A stretch of DNA of 64,000 nt, from assembly GCA_016708725.1 (NCBI GenBank), contig JADJFE010000008.1, forward strand, positions 248,001 to 312,000. Direction: 5' to 3'. Position numbers and translations under genes: made by a program. The notes below the pieces were generated by a model. That model ran no database searches and was not told the DNA's origin. It saw only the letters and a program-made list of their open reading frames with translations. The stretch comes from Candidatus Aalborgicola bjergmarkensis (lineage in GTDB: Bacteria; Pseudomonadota; Gammaproteobacteria; Burkholderiales; Burkholderiaceae_C). The first letter of the stretch is position 1. Every line of letters starts with the position of its first letter. Shown one piece after another: positions 29,801-37,857 of the stretch.

Positions 29801-30420
29801 GCGACTACGAGAGCAAGAATGTAGGTTCCAACCTGATGGTCAGCACGAGCCTGGCGAGTTCCGACTTTGCCCCGGCCAGTGCAACGCAGCTATCCAACTA
29901 CAGCCTACCCGCTAGCGCCAGTGGTCCCATTGGCACCATCACACCGGCGCCACTGGCTATCACTGCCAAGGACGCCAGCAAGACCTTTGGACAGACTTTG
30001 AGCTTTACCGGCAGCGAATTCAGCGCTAACGGTTTACGAAACGGTGAAACCATCGGCAATGTTGCCCTTGTCAGCACAGGTGCAGCGGCGACTGCCAGCG
30101 TAGCAGGCAGCCCCTATCCCATCATTCCCAGTAACGCCAACGGAGGCACTTTTAGCCTCAGTAACTACAACGTTACCTATCTCAACGGAACATTGGTTGT
30201 CAATTCCACGCAGACGGGAACTCCAGTAGAGCCACCTACCCCCGTTGTATTCAATGAACCGAGCTCGCCAGAAGCAGGTATGGCACGCGCACCAACCAAC
30301 CTTGTCGTGGCCTTCGTTGAAAAAATGAAAGCCGCAGCCATTGAAACTGAAACAAAAGCTGAAGATAAGAAGAAACCAAAAACGGATATGGTCCTGGAAG
30401 GGGAAATATGCAGACCGTAA
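20813..30420 (+). CDS. Giant TpsA-type exoprotein 2 (ESPR, TPS domain, MBG/YDG repeats), one frameshift
   Basis: Corrected for one missing base, this encodes an exoprotein of about 3,200 residues. The start at ATG 20813 gives an ESPR signal (LNHIYRTVWNEALGAVVAVA) with cleavage after WGITPQAHA. A TPS domain follows with INWQSFSIPAGNVTRFDQP, FGTLSSNGKVVLVNQSGIAV and GRLRFDG. A filamentous region comes next, then 84-residue YDG repeats and large 184-residue units alternating YDG (KTYDGTTTATLTPANFLL) and MBG parts (KDASKTFGQTLSF). The C-terminus is acidic and then Lys-rich (EDKKKPKTDMVLEGE). At 27383-27386 a run of four G replaces the five seen in sister repeats and shifts the frame, so the first reading ends at 27442. 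It overlaps the FecR-like gene by 13 bp and is the cargo of tpsB2. Confidence 0.88.
24790..25545 (+). repeat. Three tandem 252-bp YDG repeats in tpsA2
   Basis: Equivalent positions (the acYtacgay of the KTYDG motif) fall at 24812, 25064 and 25316, an exact 252-bp (84-residue) period. Each unit carries TGLVSGDTITGLGQTYDNRN. Confidence 0.85.
25540..30190 (+). repeat. Nine units of a 552-bp tandem repeat in tpsA2
   Basis: The string cagcaagacc of the KTFG motif starts at 25561, 26113, 26665, 27217, 27768, 28320, 28872, 29424 and 29976. All steps are exactly 552 bp except 27217 to 27768, which is 551 and contains the frameshift. Units are highly similar at DNA level and so are good substrates for unequal recombination. 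Confidence 0.95.
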
Positions 30421-31787
30421 TCAATAATTTTGTGTCTTGGCAGACAAATCGAGCCGCACTGGTAGTGCGCATCGGCTTGGGGTTGCTGTGTCTGCTGCAC
30501 CTTGCACATGCGCAAACCGTCGGTGAGATAGAGTTTGCGCGCGGTGTTGGATTCTCGCAGTCAACGGGACAGAACCCGCGCACCCTGGGCAAGGGGCTGG
30601 CCTTGCAGGAAGGGGATAGGCTGACGACCGCTGAAGGGGGGCTGGCCATTGCCAGATTGAACGATGGCACCAGGTTTACGATACGCCCGAATTCCGAACT
30701 GGTTATTCAGCAATACCAGTTCAATGCCAACGCCAACGCAAGCGATAACAACATGGTGATGCAGTTGTTGCGAGGGGGGTTTCGTGCCATTACCGGACTC
30801 ATCTCCAAAGGCTCGCCCGATGCGGCACGGGTGCAGACCAAAACCGCAACGATTGGTATCCGGGGCACAGACTTTGATGCCCGAATCTGCACGACAGACT
30901 GCAAAACGGAATCAGCCAGAATAGCAGAGAAACCACGTATCAACACCGTGCTGGCAAGCGCCAAAATCGTCAGTGTACAAGGGGGCGAGGTCTGGGTTGT
31001 GGACAGTTCGGGGCAGCGCCGCAATCTGGTAGAGGGTGGGAGCATCTATCCGGGTGATGTCGTGGAAACGGGGCCGAACGCCAAGGCGGTACTGGCCTTC
31101 AGGGACGACAGCCGCATGACCCTGGGGGCGAGTACGCGCTTCAAGGTCGATAGTTTTGTGTTTGATGACAAAAATCCGAACGATGGCAAATTCCTGGTCT
31201 CCTTGTTGCGCGGATCACTGCGTGCCCTGACCGGGTTGATTGGCAAGGCCAACCACCGCAATGTCGGCTTCACGACGGCCACAGCCACCATCGGCATACG
31301 CGGCACTGGCCTTGATCTGGACTGCCCTGGCGAGGCTGCCTGCAGTTTCTTTACCTGGCTGGGTTCCATTGAAGTAACGCCCAACGGGCAAAGCGCCCTG
31401 CAAGTGCTGCAAGCAGGACAAGGTTTGTTTGTAAGCCCGACTTCCATTCGTCCCCTGAGCGAATCGACTTTAAATAATCTGCCACGTCCGGATTCGGTTC
31501 CCGTCAACGTCCAACAACTCTTTACCGGAGGGGTAGTGGACGACGGAGCGGAAGGGTTGTTTGTTTTTGTACGCGACGGACATATCGAGATAAAGTCCAC
31601 CAACGACATTTTGCATCTTGGCAGGGGGGAGACTGGTCATGTTGGTCTCGACGGCACGGCGATTCGGCCACTGGCGCTGCCACGATTTATTGAATTTGAC
31701 CGCATCCCTATGCCCAATGCCAAAAGCCCGATGCTTGGGACTGTCCTGGGTGAAATGGGTGTGCGCTCGCCTAACCAGTGCAAATGA
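30408..31787 (+). CDS. Secreted/periplasmic protein with two FecR-type domains
   Basis: This 459-residue protein has an N-terminal membrane/signal segment (VVRIGLGLLCLLHLAHAQ) and two copies of the FecR domain. The first (about 38-150) contains GDRLTTAEGGLAIARLNDGT and VQTKTATIGIRGTDF. The second (about 190-330) contains GDVVETGPNAKAVLAFRDDS and FTTATATIGIRGTGLDLDC. Four cysteines fall after or within the IGIRGT loops (RICTTDC; DCPGEAACSF). The start overlaps the end of tpsA2, and the stop overlaps the start of tpsB2, so the three genes form one tightly coupled operon. Proteins with this repeated-FecR form are seen near large repeat exoproteins. Its job here, perhaps handling TpsA2 in the periplasm or at the surface, is inference. 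Confidence 0.85.
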   Translation: MQTVINNFVSWQTNRAALVVRIGLGLLCLLHLAHAQTVGEIEFARGVGFSQSTGQNPRTLGKGLALQEGDRLTTAEGGLAIARLNDGTRFTIRPNSELVIQQYQFNANANASDNNMVMQLLRGGFRAITGLISKGSPDAARVQTKTATIGIRGTDFDARICTTDCKTESARIAEKPRINTVLASAKIVSVQGGEVWVVDSSGQRRNLVEGGSIYPGDVVETGPNAKAVLAFRDDSRMTLGASTRFKVDSFVFDDKNPNDGKFLVSLLRGSLRALTGLIGKANHRNVGFTTATATIGIRGTGLDLDCPGEAACSFFTWLGSIEVTPNGQSALQVLQAGQGLFVSPTSIRPLSESTLNNLPRPDSVPVNVQQLFTGGVVDDGAEGLFVFVRDGHIEIKSTNDILHLGRGETGHVGLDGTAIRPLALPRFIEFDRIPMPNAKSPMLGTVLGEMGVRSPNQCK

Positions 31788-33424
31788 CCATGTTTCCACT
31801 CCATCCATATCATCCATATTCCACCCGGTGCATGATTGCGCTGGCAGCACTGTGTGCGCTGTACCACGCCAACCATGTTTACGCGCAACCAACCACAGCG
31901 CAAACGGCGACTGCAGCAGCTAGCGACACGCAACCCAGGTTTGTCATTAAGGGTTTCGACATCGTGGGCGATAACCCGTTGGTAAACGGCGAGGCATCTG
32001 ACATCCTCGCACCGTATTTACGGGCCGATGCCAGCATTGAAACGCTACAAATGGCCACTGCGGCCCTGGAGTCCGCGCTTCGGAAAAAAGGCTATGCATT
32101 GCACCGCGTGGTTTTACCGCCGCAGGAAGTCGGCAGTTCAGTGACCCTTACCATCGTCAAGTTTGTCATTGGCAAGATCAATATTGAAGGGGTGCAACGC
32201 TACGACATGGACAACATCCGCGCCAGCCTGCCAGAGTTGGTTGCAGGAAAATCGCCCAATTTCCAGAAACTGGCCATTCAAACGAGCATAGCCAACGAAT
32301 CACAGGGTAAGCATATCCAACTGGGGCTCAAGGAATCGGAAGAGCCCAACAAAATCGATGCACACGTTATTGTTACCGAATCGAAGCCATGGAACGTGAC
32401 TGTGAACGAGAGCAACACGGGATCCAATGCCACCGGCAATGACCGCCTGACGCTCACCGCCAGCCATGCGAACCTGTTCAATAAGGATCACCAGGCAACC
32501 TTATCCTATTCGACCTCCCTGGAACGCCTTAACGACGTGCGCCAACTGGGGCTGAACTACCGCATACCCCTGTACCGGCTGGGTGGCATCGCGACTATCA
32601 ACTATACCCACTCGGATGTACTGGGTGACTTTGGTGCGTTCAAAAGCTCAGGCGCAGGACGCACATTCGGGATGAATTACAACCATTATCTGCCCCCCGA
32701 TGGGGGTAGCCGCAGCTATATCGGCATAGGCCTTGACGACAAACAATTCGATGTTGCCCAGATCAATGGCATCCCGCTTGCGGGACAAATGACACGACGT
32801 GCACGGCCACTTACCCTAGGTCTGAACACGCGTGTTGATACCGATATGGCATCATGGAATTACAGCCTTGACTTTGCGATCAATACCACCGGAGGCGAAG
32901 GCAACGATCTCGCAGCCTACCAGTCCGAAGATACACGCATCACCAACGTCAACTGGAAGGCGTTACGTGGCAGTGCCAATTATCTGAGCGCTTTGGGCAA
33001 TGGCTGGTTGTGGGGGGTGCGTACGCAGTTTCAATTGGCCAGCGATGCCCTTATCTCTGGTGAACAATTTGGTCTGGGAGGTGCCACATCCGTGCGTGGC
33101 ACCAGTGAGCGCGCCCTTGCCGCAGACAATGGATTGTTGCTCTCCACAGAACTCACCACACGCGAGCTCGCACCGGGCTTGCGACTGCTGGGTTTTGTAG
33201 ACGCTGGCTGGCTCGGAAACATCAATCCAAACGGGAATCCCAAACCCGCAAATGACGCGCTATCCAGCGTTGGCATTGGCCTGCGTTACACCTTGCCCCA
33301 GCTTTCCGTAACCGCAGATTATGGGCGGTTGATTGCGGGCAGTAGTCAACCCTACGTTGTTGGCTCGCTCCTACCGCAAAGCGGCGATCAAAAACTACAC
33401 ATCAACTTGTCAGCACGCTTTTAA
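31784..33424 (+). CDS. TpsB-type outer-membrane transporter 2 (ShlB/FhaC family)
   Basis: This protein of about 546 residues is the secretion pore for TpsA2. The start at ATG 31784 overlaps the previous stop (ATGA); GTG 31778 and ATG 31790 are alternatives. A signal peptide (MIALAALCALYHANHVYAQ) precedes a POTRA-2 domain (FVIKGFDIVGDNPLVNGEAS to VTLTIVKFVIGKI). A ShlB-type domain follows (INIEGVQRYDMDNIRASLPE; NVTVNESNTGSNATGNDRLT), then a barrel with the conserved GLGGATSVRGTSERAL, and the chain ends in phenylalanine (NLSARF). It is only distantly similar to tpsB1, which fits a separate, cognate partnership with TpsA2. Confidence 0.92.
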   Translation: MTMFPLHPYHPYSTRCMIALAALCALYHANHVYAQPTTAQTATAAASDTQPRFVIKGFDIVGDNPLVNGEASDILAPYLRADASIETLQMATAALESALRKKGYALHRVVLPPQEVGSSVTLTIVKFVIGKINIEGVQRYDMDNIRASLPELVAGKSPNFQKLAIQTSIANESQGKHIQLGLKESEEPNKIDAHVIVTESKPWNVTVNESNTGSNATGNDRLTLTASHANLFNKDHQATLSYSTSLERLNDVRQLGLNYRIPLYRLGGIATINYTHSDVLGDFGAFKSSGAGRTFGMNYNHYLPPDGGSRSYIGIGLDDKQFDVAQINGIPLAGQMTRRARPLTLGLNTRVDTDMASWNYSLDFAINTTGGEGNDLAAYQSEDTRITNVNWKALRGSANYLSALGNGWLWGVRTQFQLASDALISGEQFGLGGATSVRGTSERALAADNGLLLSTELTTRELAPGLRLLGFVDAGWLGNINPNGNPKPANDALSSVGIGLRYTLPQLSVTADYGRLIAGSSQPYVVGSLLPQSGDQKLHINLSARF

Positions 33425-33459
33425 AGCCGTGTTATCCGAACCAGGAAGTGCAATATTAC

Positions 33460-33494
33460 AAGTGAAAACTGTAATATTAGTGTTTTCACTTTTT
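33460..33494 (+). terminator. Possible intrinsic terminator after tpsB2
   Basis: AAGTGAAAAC (33460-33469) pairs perfectly with GTTTTCACTT (33482-33491) across a 12-base loop and runs into a short T tract. The stem is AT-rich, so its strength is uncertain. Confidence 0.45.
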
Positions 33495-33658
33495 AAGTGA
33501 ATATTTGCTCTTTATTCACCCAAAAATGCTCTAATTTCAATCAGATTGTGCTGTATTCAATGACTGATGGCACTGATGATATTGGTTCGCTTGTGCTTGT
33601 ACACTGATGGTTCGATTTAACCACTGAACAATGTGACCATTGTGTGCCAATTATTGCC

Positions 33659-34135
33659 ATGACAAACCAAACTTCCAGCACACCAGCCCAGCGCGGCAAG
33701 GATGGTGCATTATTTGCCAAACTGGTCTGGCGCACGGCCTATGAGTGTGGCAATCCCGTGATAGACGCGCAGCACCGCCAACTGTTCTCCCATGCCAATG
33801 AACTTCTGACGGCTGTTTCCCAGGAACATCCGGTACAGGAAATCAACCGCTGCATCGCCTCCTTGATCGAAGAGGTGGTGCAGCACTTCAGAGACGAAGA
33901 GGTCATTCTTACCACCGCGAATTTTGCGGCCATTGATCAGCACATCCTGCTACACCGGCAGCTGACGGCCAAGGCGGTGGCGCTGGTCGTGCGCTTCCAC
34001 TCTGGCACACTGAATTTTGCCGAGTTGTACCAGTTCCTGGCCTACGAAGTGGTTGCACAGCACATGCTTGGCGCGGACCGCGAATTCTTCCCTTGTCTTG
34101 CCACAATACCAGCACAAGCCAACGCGCCCGCTTGA
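33659..34135 (+). CDS. Bacteriohemerythrin (non-haem diiron O2-binding protein)
   Basis: This 158-residue four-helix hemerythrin would bind O2 reversibly at a di-iron site. The ligand pattern is complete: His in NPVIDAQHRQLFSHANELL, HxxxE in VQHFRDEEVI, two His in AIDQHILLHRQL, and the H...D pair in VAQHMLGADREFF. ATG 33659 is preferred over GTG 33644 because it gives a standard N-terminus. It stands alone between the TPS operon and gshB. Oxygen storage, delivery or sensing is inferred from the family. Confidence 0.9.
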   Translation: MTNQTSSTPAQRGKDGALFAKLVWRTAYECGNPVIDAQHRQLFSHANELLTAVSQEHPVQEINRCIASLIEEVVQHFRDEEVILTTANFAAIDQHILLHRQLTAKAVALVVRFHSGTLNFAELYQFLAYEVVAQHMLGADREFFPCLATIPAQANAPA

Positions 34136-34154
34136 CCCTATCAATAAATCACCC

Positions 34155-35123
34155 ATGGATACACTGTTCATCGCCGACCCGCTGTCTTCGTTCAAAATTC
34201 ACAAGGACACCAGCTTTGCCATGATGCGCGAAGCCCGCAAACGCGGACACCGCCTATTCGCCTGCGAACCACGCCACCTGGTATGGCAGCGTGGCGGTGT
34301 GGTGCAAGCCGATGTGCAGGCCATCACGCTGACAGACACGGATACGAACACGGGAGTGCAGCCGGAGTGGTTCAGAATTGATAGCTACTCCCGCATGCCC
34401 CTCAAGGGTTTTGACGCTATTGTGATGCGCAAGGATCCGCCGTTTGACAGCGAATTCTTTTACGCTACACACCTACTGGAGCAGGCCGAGCGCGAGGGTG
34501 CCAGGGTGTTCAACAAGCCGCGCGCGCTGCGCGATCACCCGGAAAAACTGGCAATCATGGAATTTCCCCAGTTTATTGCGCCCACCCTGGTAACGCGCGA
34601 CCCCGAGGCCATCCGGCACTTTCATACAGAACACCAGGACATCATTCTCAAGCCACTCGACGGCATGGGAGGCATGGGGATTTTTCGCGTCAGGGACGAC
34701 GGACTCAACCTGGGCAGCATCATCGAAACCCTCAACCGGGATGGCGCACAAACCGTCATGGTGCAAAAGTATTTGCCCGCCATCAGCGCTGGCGACAAGC
34801 GTGTGCTGCTGATTGGCGGCAAACCCGTGCCCTTTTGCCTGGCGCGCATTCCGCAAGGCAACGAGGTGCGCGGCAATCTGGCCGCAGGCGGCAAAGGCGT
34901 GGCCCAGACTCTGAGCGCTGGCGATCATGCCATTGCCCAATCCCTCGGCCCCATCCTGGCGGCGCGCGGTTTGTTGCTGGTGGGCCTGGATGTGATTGGC
35001 GACTGCCTGACCGAAATCAACGTCACCAGCCCGACGTGTTTTCAGGAAATCACCAACCAGACCGGATGTGATGTCGCGGCCATGTTCCTGGATGCGCTGG
35101 AAGCGGCGGTTGCGAGCGCGTAA
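34155..35123 (+). CDS. gshB: Glutathione synthetase
   Basis: This 322-residue ATP-grasp enzyme joins gamma-glutamylcysteine and glycine to give glutathione in the cytoplasm. The start ATG 34155 gives MDTLFIADPLSSFKIHKDTS, the conserved opening with bound-substrate residues. Further signatures are VMRKDPPFDSEFFYATHLLE, FNKPRALRDHPEKL, the ATP-binding KPLDGMGGMGIFRV, and the metal-binding end GLDVIGDCLTEINVTSPT. The length matches the bacterial GshB family. It follows the hemerythrin gene by 19 bp and may share its transcript. Confidence 0.95.
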   Translation: MDTLFIADPLSSFKIHKDTSFAMMREARKRGHRLFACEPRHLVWQRGGVVQADVQAITLTDTDTNTGVQPEWFRIDSYSRMPLKGFDAIVMRKDPPFDSEFFYATHLLEQAEREGARVFNKPRALRDHPEKLAIMEFPQFIAPTLVTRDPEAIRHFHTEHQDIILKPLDGMGGMGIFRVRDDGLNLGSIIETLNRDGAQTVMVQKYLPAISAGDKRVLLIGGKPVPFCLARIPQGNEVRGNLAAGGKGVAQTLSAGDHAIAQSLGPILAARGLLLVGLDVIGDCLTEINVTSPTCFQEITNQTGCDVAAMFLDALEAAVASA

Positions 35124-35132
35124 CAAAACTCA

Positions 35133-35184
35133 TCTTTTAATAGCTGCATCCGCTCATTACATAAGGCATACAGCCTGATTCAAC
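35133..35184. repeat. Comamonadaceae-type intergenic repeat, copy 5
   Basis: The stretch has cttttaatagctgcatccgc, then tcattacataaggcatacag and cctgattcaac. This is the same architecture as the other copies, placed between the convergent gshB and mnmC-like genes. Confidence 0.5.
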
Positions 35185-35213
35185 CTTTAGGCCGCATCCG
35201 GTTTTCGTATGCG

Positions 35214-36818
35214 CTACGCGCGGTTAGCATCCAGTTTGGCGACCAGACTTTTTTCCAGTGGCAAGGGTTCGCCCATCAGGTTTGCCACTAGCAGCTCGGC
35301 ACACAGCGGTGCAAAGCTCAAACCACGCGAACCCAGGCCGGTGCACAACCACAGTTGCGATTGTGCCGTTGCAAGCAGCGGCCCCAGCAGCGGCAGGCGG
35401 TCGAGGCTTACGCAACGGGTGGCCGACCACAGCTCCAAGGGGCCGCGTTCCAGCGTTTCGCCCAGTTCCGTGCCGCCTGGGGGCCACAGTTGCGGCAAAC
35501 GCTGCATATTGCATGCGTGCTGTGCCCAGATGTCGGCGGCTTTCAAGGCATCCGGCTCAAATGTGGCGCCCAGCAGCCATTGCGTCCCTGATGCAACAGG
35601 TACTGCAGGAATGAAATAGCCGTGGCCATTAACCGGGGTGGGTGGCAGGTTGGGGATGGCCTCGGCATGGCGACCATAGCTCAGGGTTCCGTGCATGGCT
35701 TGCAGCTTATGCACGGCAGGGGACGACACATCGCGTAGCAACGGGATGCAGCCCAGGGCGTTGGCCAGAACCACCAGCTCAAAGTCGCCCAATGCCCGGT
35801 TGTGCGCGTCGTGGAGTTGCCACAGCGCATCCACGTGCGTGAGCCGCTCGATCCTGGCCTGGGCGACAAAGCGTATGGAGGGATGATTCAGCCAGGCGCG
35901 CACCAGCTCTGCGGGCTTGATCCAGGCCGCCTGGGTGTGCCACACGGCCTGACCGTCGATGCCGCGCTCCAGCACGCCAGAAGGGCTCCAATCCTGATCC
36001 TGTTGCAAGAGGCTGCGCGCTTGTTGCAGCAGCAGGCGAATGCCGCAGCGGGTGATGCGCGAGCGCGGATTGTCATCCGTGGATAGCTGGGGTACAGCCA
36101 AGCCAACGGGCACGCCGGATGCAGCCGCTGCCGGACTTGATTCCTGGTCAAACACCTGCACCTGCCAGCCACGCTGCGCCAGCGCGTGGGCGACGCTGGC
36201 ACCCGCCATACCCGCACCGACCACTGCACAACGCCCAGGCTGGACCATAGGGGGGCTTGCCTTGTTGCGACTGGTGGAAATAGCCCAGCGGGGGTTGTAG
36301 CGCATGCACACGCCAACACCCGTATCACGTTCAAATCCGGCCGATGCGAACAATGGGTTCCATGCAGGTGCACAAACCCATGCGCCACGCCGACAACGCT
36401 GCGCGAGCAACTTTACGCTCCAGGCATCCCAGAACGCATCGTCGGGTGCTGCGATCCAGACGCCATCGGCCTGCAAACGCTGCTCGGCCAGCATGGTTTT
36501 TTTTTCGCCCAGGCACAGAGTCAGCAACACCCGACCCTCTTTCCCTTCTTCCAGCGTGATGCGGTGAAAACCCGGCTCCAGGGCGAAGCAGGCGGCAAAC
36601 AAGGTTTGCGCCATGTCGCTGGTCGCCATGCAGCCAACGGGTGCAGCAGGCGCGATGCCAACGTAGTGCAGCAGGCGCGGGCGTTGGGTAGCCTGGCGCC
36701 AGGCGGTCCAGACGTGCAAAAAACTCTGTCCCTGGTCAAAATCGGTATCCAGCAGGGTCACGTCTGCGCGGTTGGCCCAGATTTCAGCCAGATCACAGGC
36801 GCCCCAGACCGGTGCCAC
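35214..36818 (-). CDS. MnmC-like protein: FAD oxidoreductase domain with degenerate methyltransferase domain
   Basis: This 534-residue protein starts at GTG 36818. The C-terminal part is the MnmC2/DAAO-type oxidoreductase that removes the carboxymethyl group during biosynthesis of 5-methylaminomethyl-2-thiouridine at tRNA position 34. The FAD-binding Rossmann motif is CAVVGAGMAGASVAHALAQR, and SGVPVGLAVPQLSTDDNPRS and ATRCVSLDRLPLLGPL follow. The first 190 residues resemble the MnmC1 methyltransferase but are short. The SAM loop usually reads like GFGTGLNFL and here reads DFDQGQSFL, and the catalytic D-G-F/NPxxW region is not visible. Methyltransferase activity is therefore doubtful. It lies 17 bp after yggX on the same strand, probably in one operon. 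Confidence 0.8.
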   Translation of the reverse strand: MAPVWGACDLAEIWANRADVTLLDTDFDQGQSFLHVWTAWRQATQRPRLLHYVGIAPAAPVGCMATSDMAQTLFAACFALEPGFHRITLEEGKEGRVLLTLCLGEKKTMLAEQRLQADGVWIAAPDDAFWDAWSVKLLAQRCRRGAWVCAPAWNPLFASAGFERDTGVGVCMRYNPRWAISTSRNKASPPMVQPGRCAVVGAGMAGASVAHALAQRGWQVQVFDQESSPAAAASGVPVGLAVPQLSTDDNPRSRITRCGIRLLLQQARSLLQQDQDWSPSGVLERGIDGQAVWHTQAAWIKPAELVRAWLNHPSIRFVAQARIERLTHVDALWQLHDAHNRALGDFELVVLANALGCIPLLRDVSSPAVHKLQAMHGTLSYGRHAEAIPNLPPTPVNGHGYFIPAVPVASGTQWLLGATFEPDALKAADIWAQHACNMQRLPQLWPPGGTELGETLERGPLELWSATRCVSLDRLPLLGPLLATAQSQLWLCTGLGSRGLSFAPLCAELLVANLMGEPLPLEKSLVAKLDANRA

Positions 36819-36835
36819 TTCAGGTGGACAGGCGG

Positions 36836-37108
36836 TCAGGCTGCGGGCGGAACGTAGCCTTGGGCCGAGTCGGCGCCTGCGCCAAAAAAGTGGTTTTCCA
36901 TCTGCCGCGCCAAATACTGCCGGGCGCGCGCGTCCGCCAGATTCAGGCGATTTTCATTGACGAGCATGGTCTGGTGTTTCAGCCAGGCGGCCCAGGCCTC
37001 CTTGCTGACGTTTTCGAAAATACGTTTGCCAAGATCACCCGGATAGGGCGGAAAATCGAGACCGTCGGCTTGCCGGCCGAGTTTGATGCAATGAACAGTG
37101 CGTGCCAT
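36836..37108 (-). CDS. yggX: Probable Fe(2+)-trafficking protein YggX
   Basis: This small 90-residue protein limits oxidative damage and helps repair Fe-S clusters. The family start MARTVHCIKLGRQADGLDFP is present with its single conserved Cys, as are GKRIFENVSKEAWAAWLKHQ and NENRLNLADARARQYLARQM. The length matches the family. The start at 37108 is unambiguous. It is divergent from dsbB and followed closely by the mnmC-like gene. Confidence 0.95.
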   Translation of the reverse strand: MARTVHCIKLGRQADGLDFPPYPGDLGKRIFENVSKEAWAAWLKHQTMLVNENRLNLADARARQYLARQMENHFFGAGADSAQGYVPPAA

Positions 37109-37282
37109 GAAAACCTCTTGATGCGCTTGGGTGTTGGGTAATGTTCGGTAATAGCGCCCGATCTTATTCGGTTTGCAATGCACGGATGGCAAGTGCTGGA
37201 ATTCTGACGGGAACTTCCCATGCACAATACGCACCAAACCGCACAACACCGCCCCAAATTCAACAAAAGGAGAACCCTGATT

Positions 37283-37807
37283 GTGAATATCGCCCATCTT
37301 TTCGCGCTGATGAACGCCGCGCCCCGGCGTATTTTGCTGTCGCTCAGTCTGATTTGCCTGTGCATGCTCGGCTTTGGCCTGTATCTGCAACTGGTAGTTG
37401 GCCTGAACCCCTGTCCGATGTGCATCGTACAGCGGTACGCTCTTATTTTGGTAGCCATCTGCGCTGCATTGACAAGCGCAAGTGGCAAAAAAGGCATACA
37501 CATCACGGGCAGCTTGCTGATGGCTTCGCTGGCTGGAGGGGGGGCTTACGTAGCGGCGCGCCAGAGCTGGCTGCAGTGGTATCCGCCGGAGGTTGTGTCG
37601 TGTGGACGCGACTTCTACGGCATGATAGAAACCTTTCCGTTGCAACGTGCCATCCCCATGATCTTTCGCGGCACTGGCGATTGCAGCAAAATTGACTGGA
37701 GTTTTTTGGGCGGATCACTTGCCAACTGGTCGTTCTTATGTTTTAGTGCCTTTACTTTGCTGGGTTTGCTACTGGCCTGGAGCCGCTGGCGCGCAACGGC
37801 ACAGTAG
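37283..37807 (+). CDS. dsbB: Disulfide bond formation protein DsbB
   Basis: This 174-residue inner-membrane protein reoxidises periplasmic DsbA and passes electrons to quinone. The first periplasmic pair is in LNPCPMCIVQRYAL (CxxC). The second pair is in VSCGRDFYGM and FRGTGDCSKIDW. Four membrane helices are visible. GTG 37283 is chosen because AAGGAG sits 10 bases upstream. A longer in-frame reading back to 37220 lacks such a site. Membrane-bound, stand-alone gene. Confidence 0.93.
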   Translation: MNIAHLFALMNAAPRRILLSLSLICLCMLGFGLYLQLVVGLNPCPMCIVQRYALILVAICAALTSASGKKGIHITGSLLMASLAGGGAYVAARQSWLQWYPPEVVSCGRDFYGMIETFPLQRAIPMIFRGTGDCSKIDWSFLGGSLANWSFLCFSAFTLLGLLLAWSRWRATAQ

Positions 37808-37857
37808 CATAGCCGTATGCCTGCAAGCCCCCTTAGCCTTTGTTTTCGGAGAACTCC

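Noticed and set aside
24790..30190. The regular repeats as a CRISPR array
   Set aside because: The units are 252 and 552 bp, contiguous and protein-coding, with no short repeat/spacer alternation. No cas genes are present.
34375..34420. A segment of gshB (gatagctactcccgcatgcc) resembling the intergenic repeat
   Set aside because: The translated sequence fits GshB length and alignment without an insertion, so the similarity is most likely chance.
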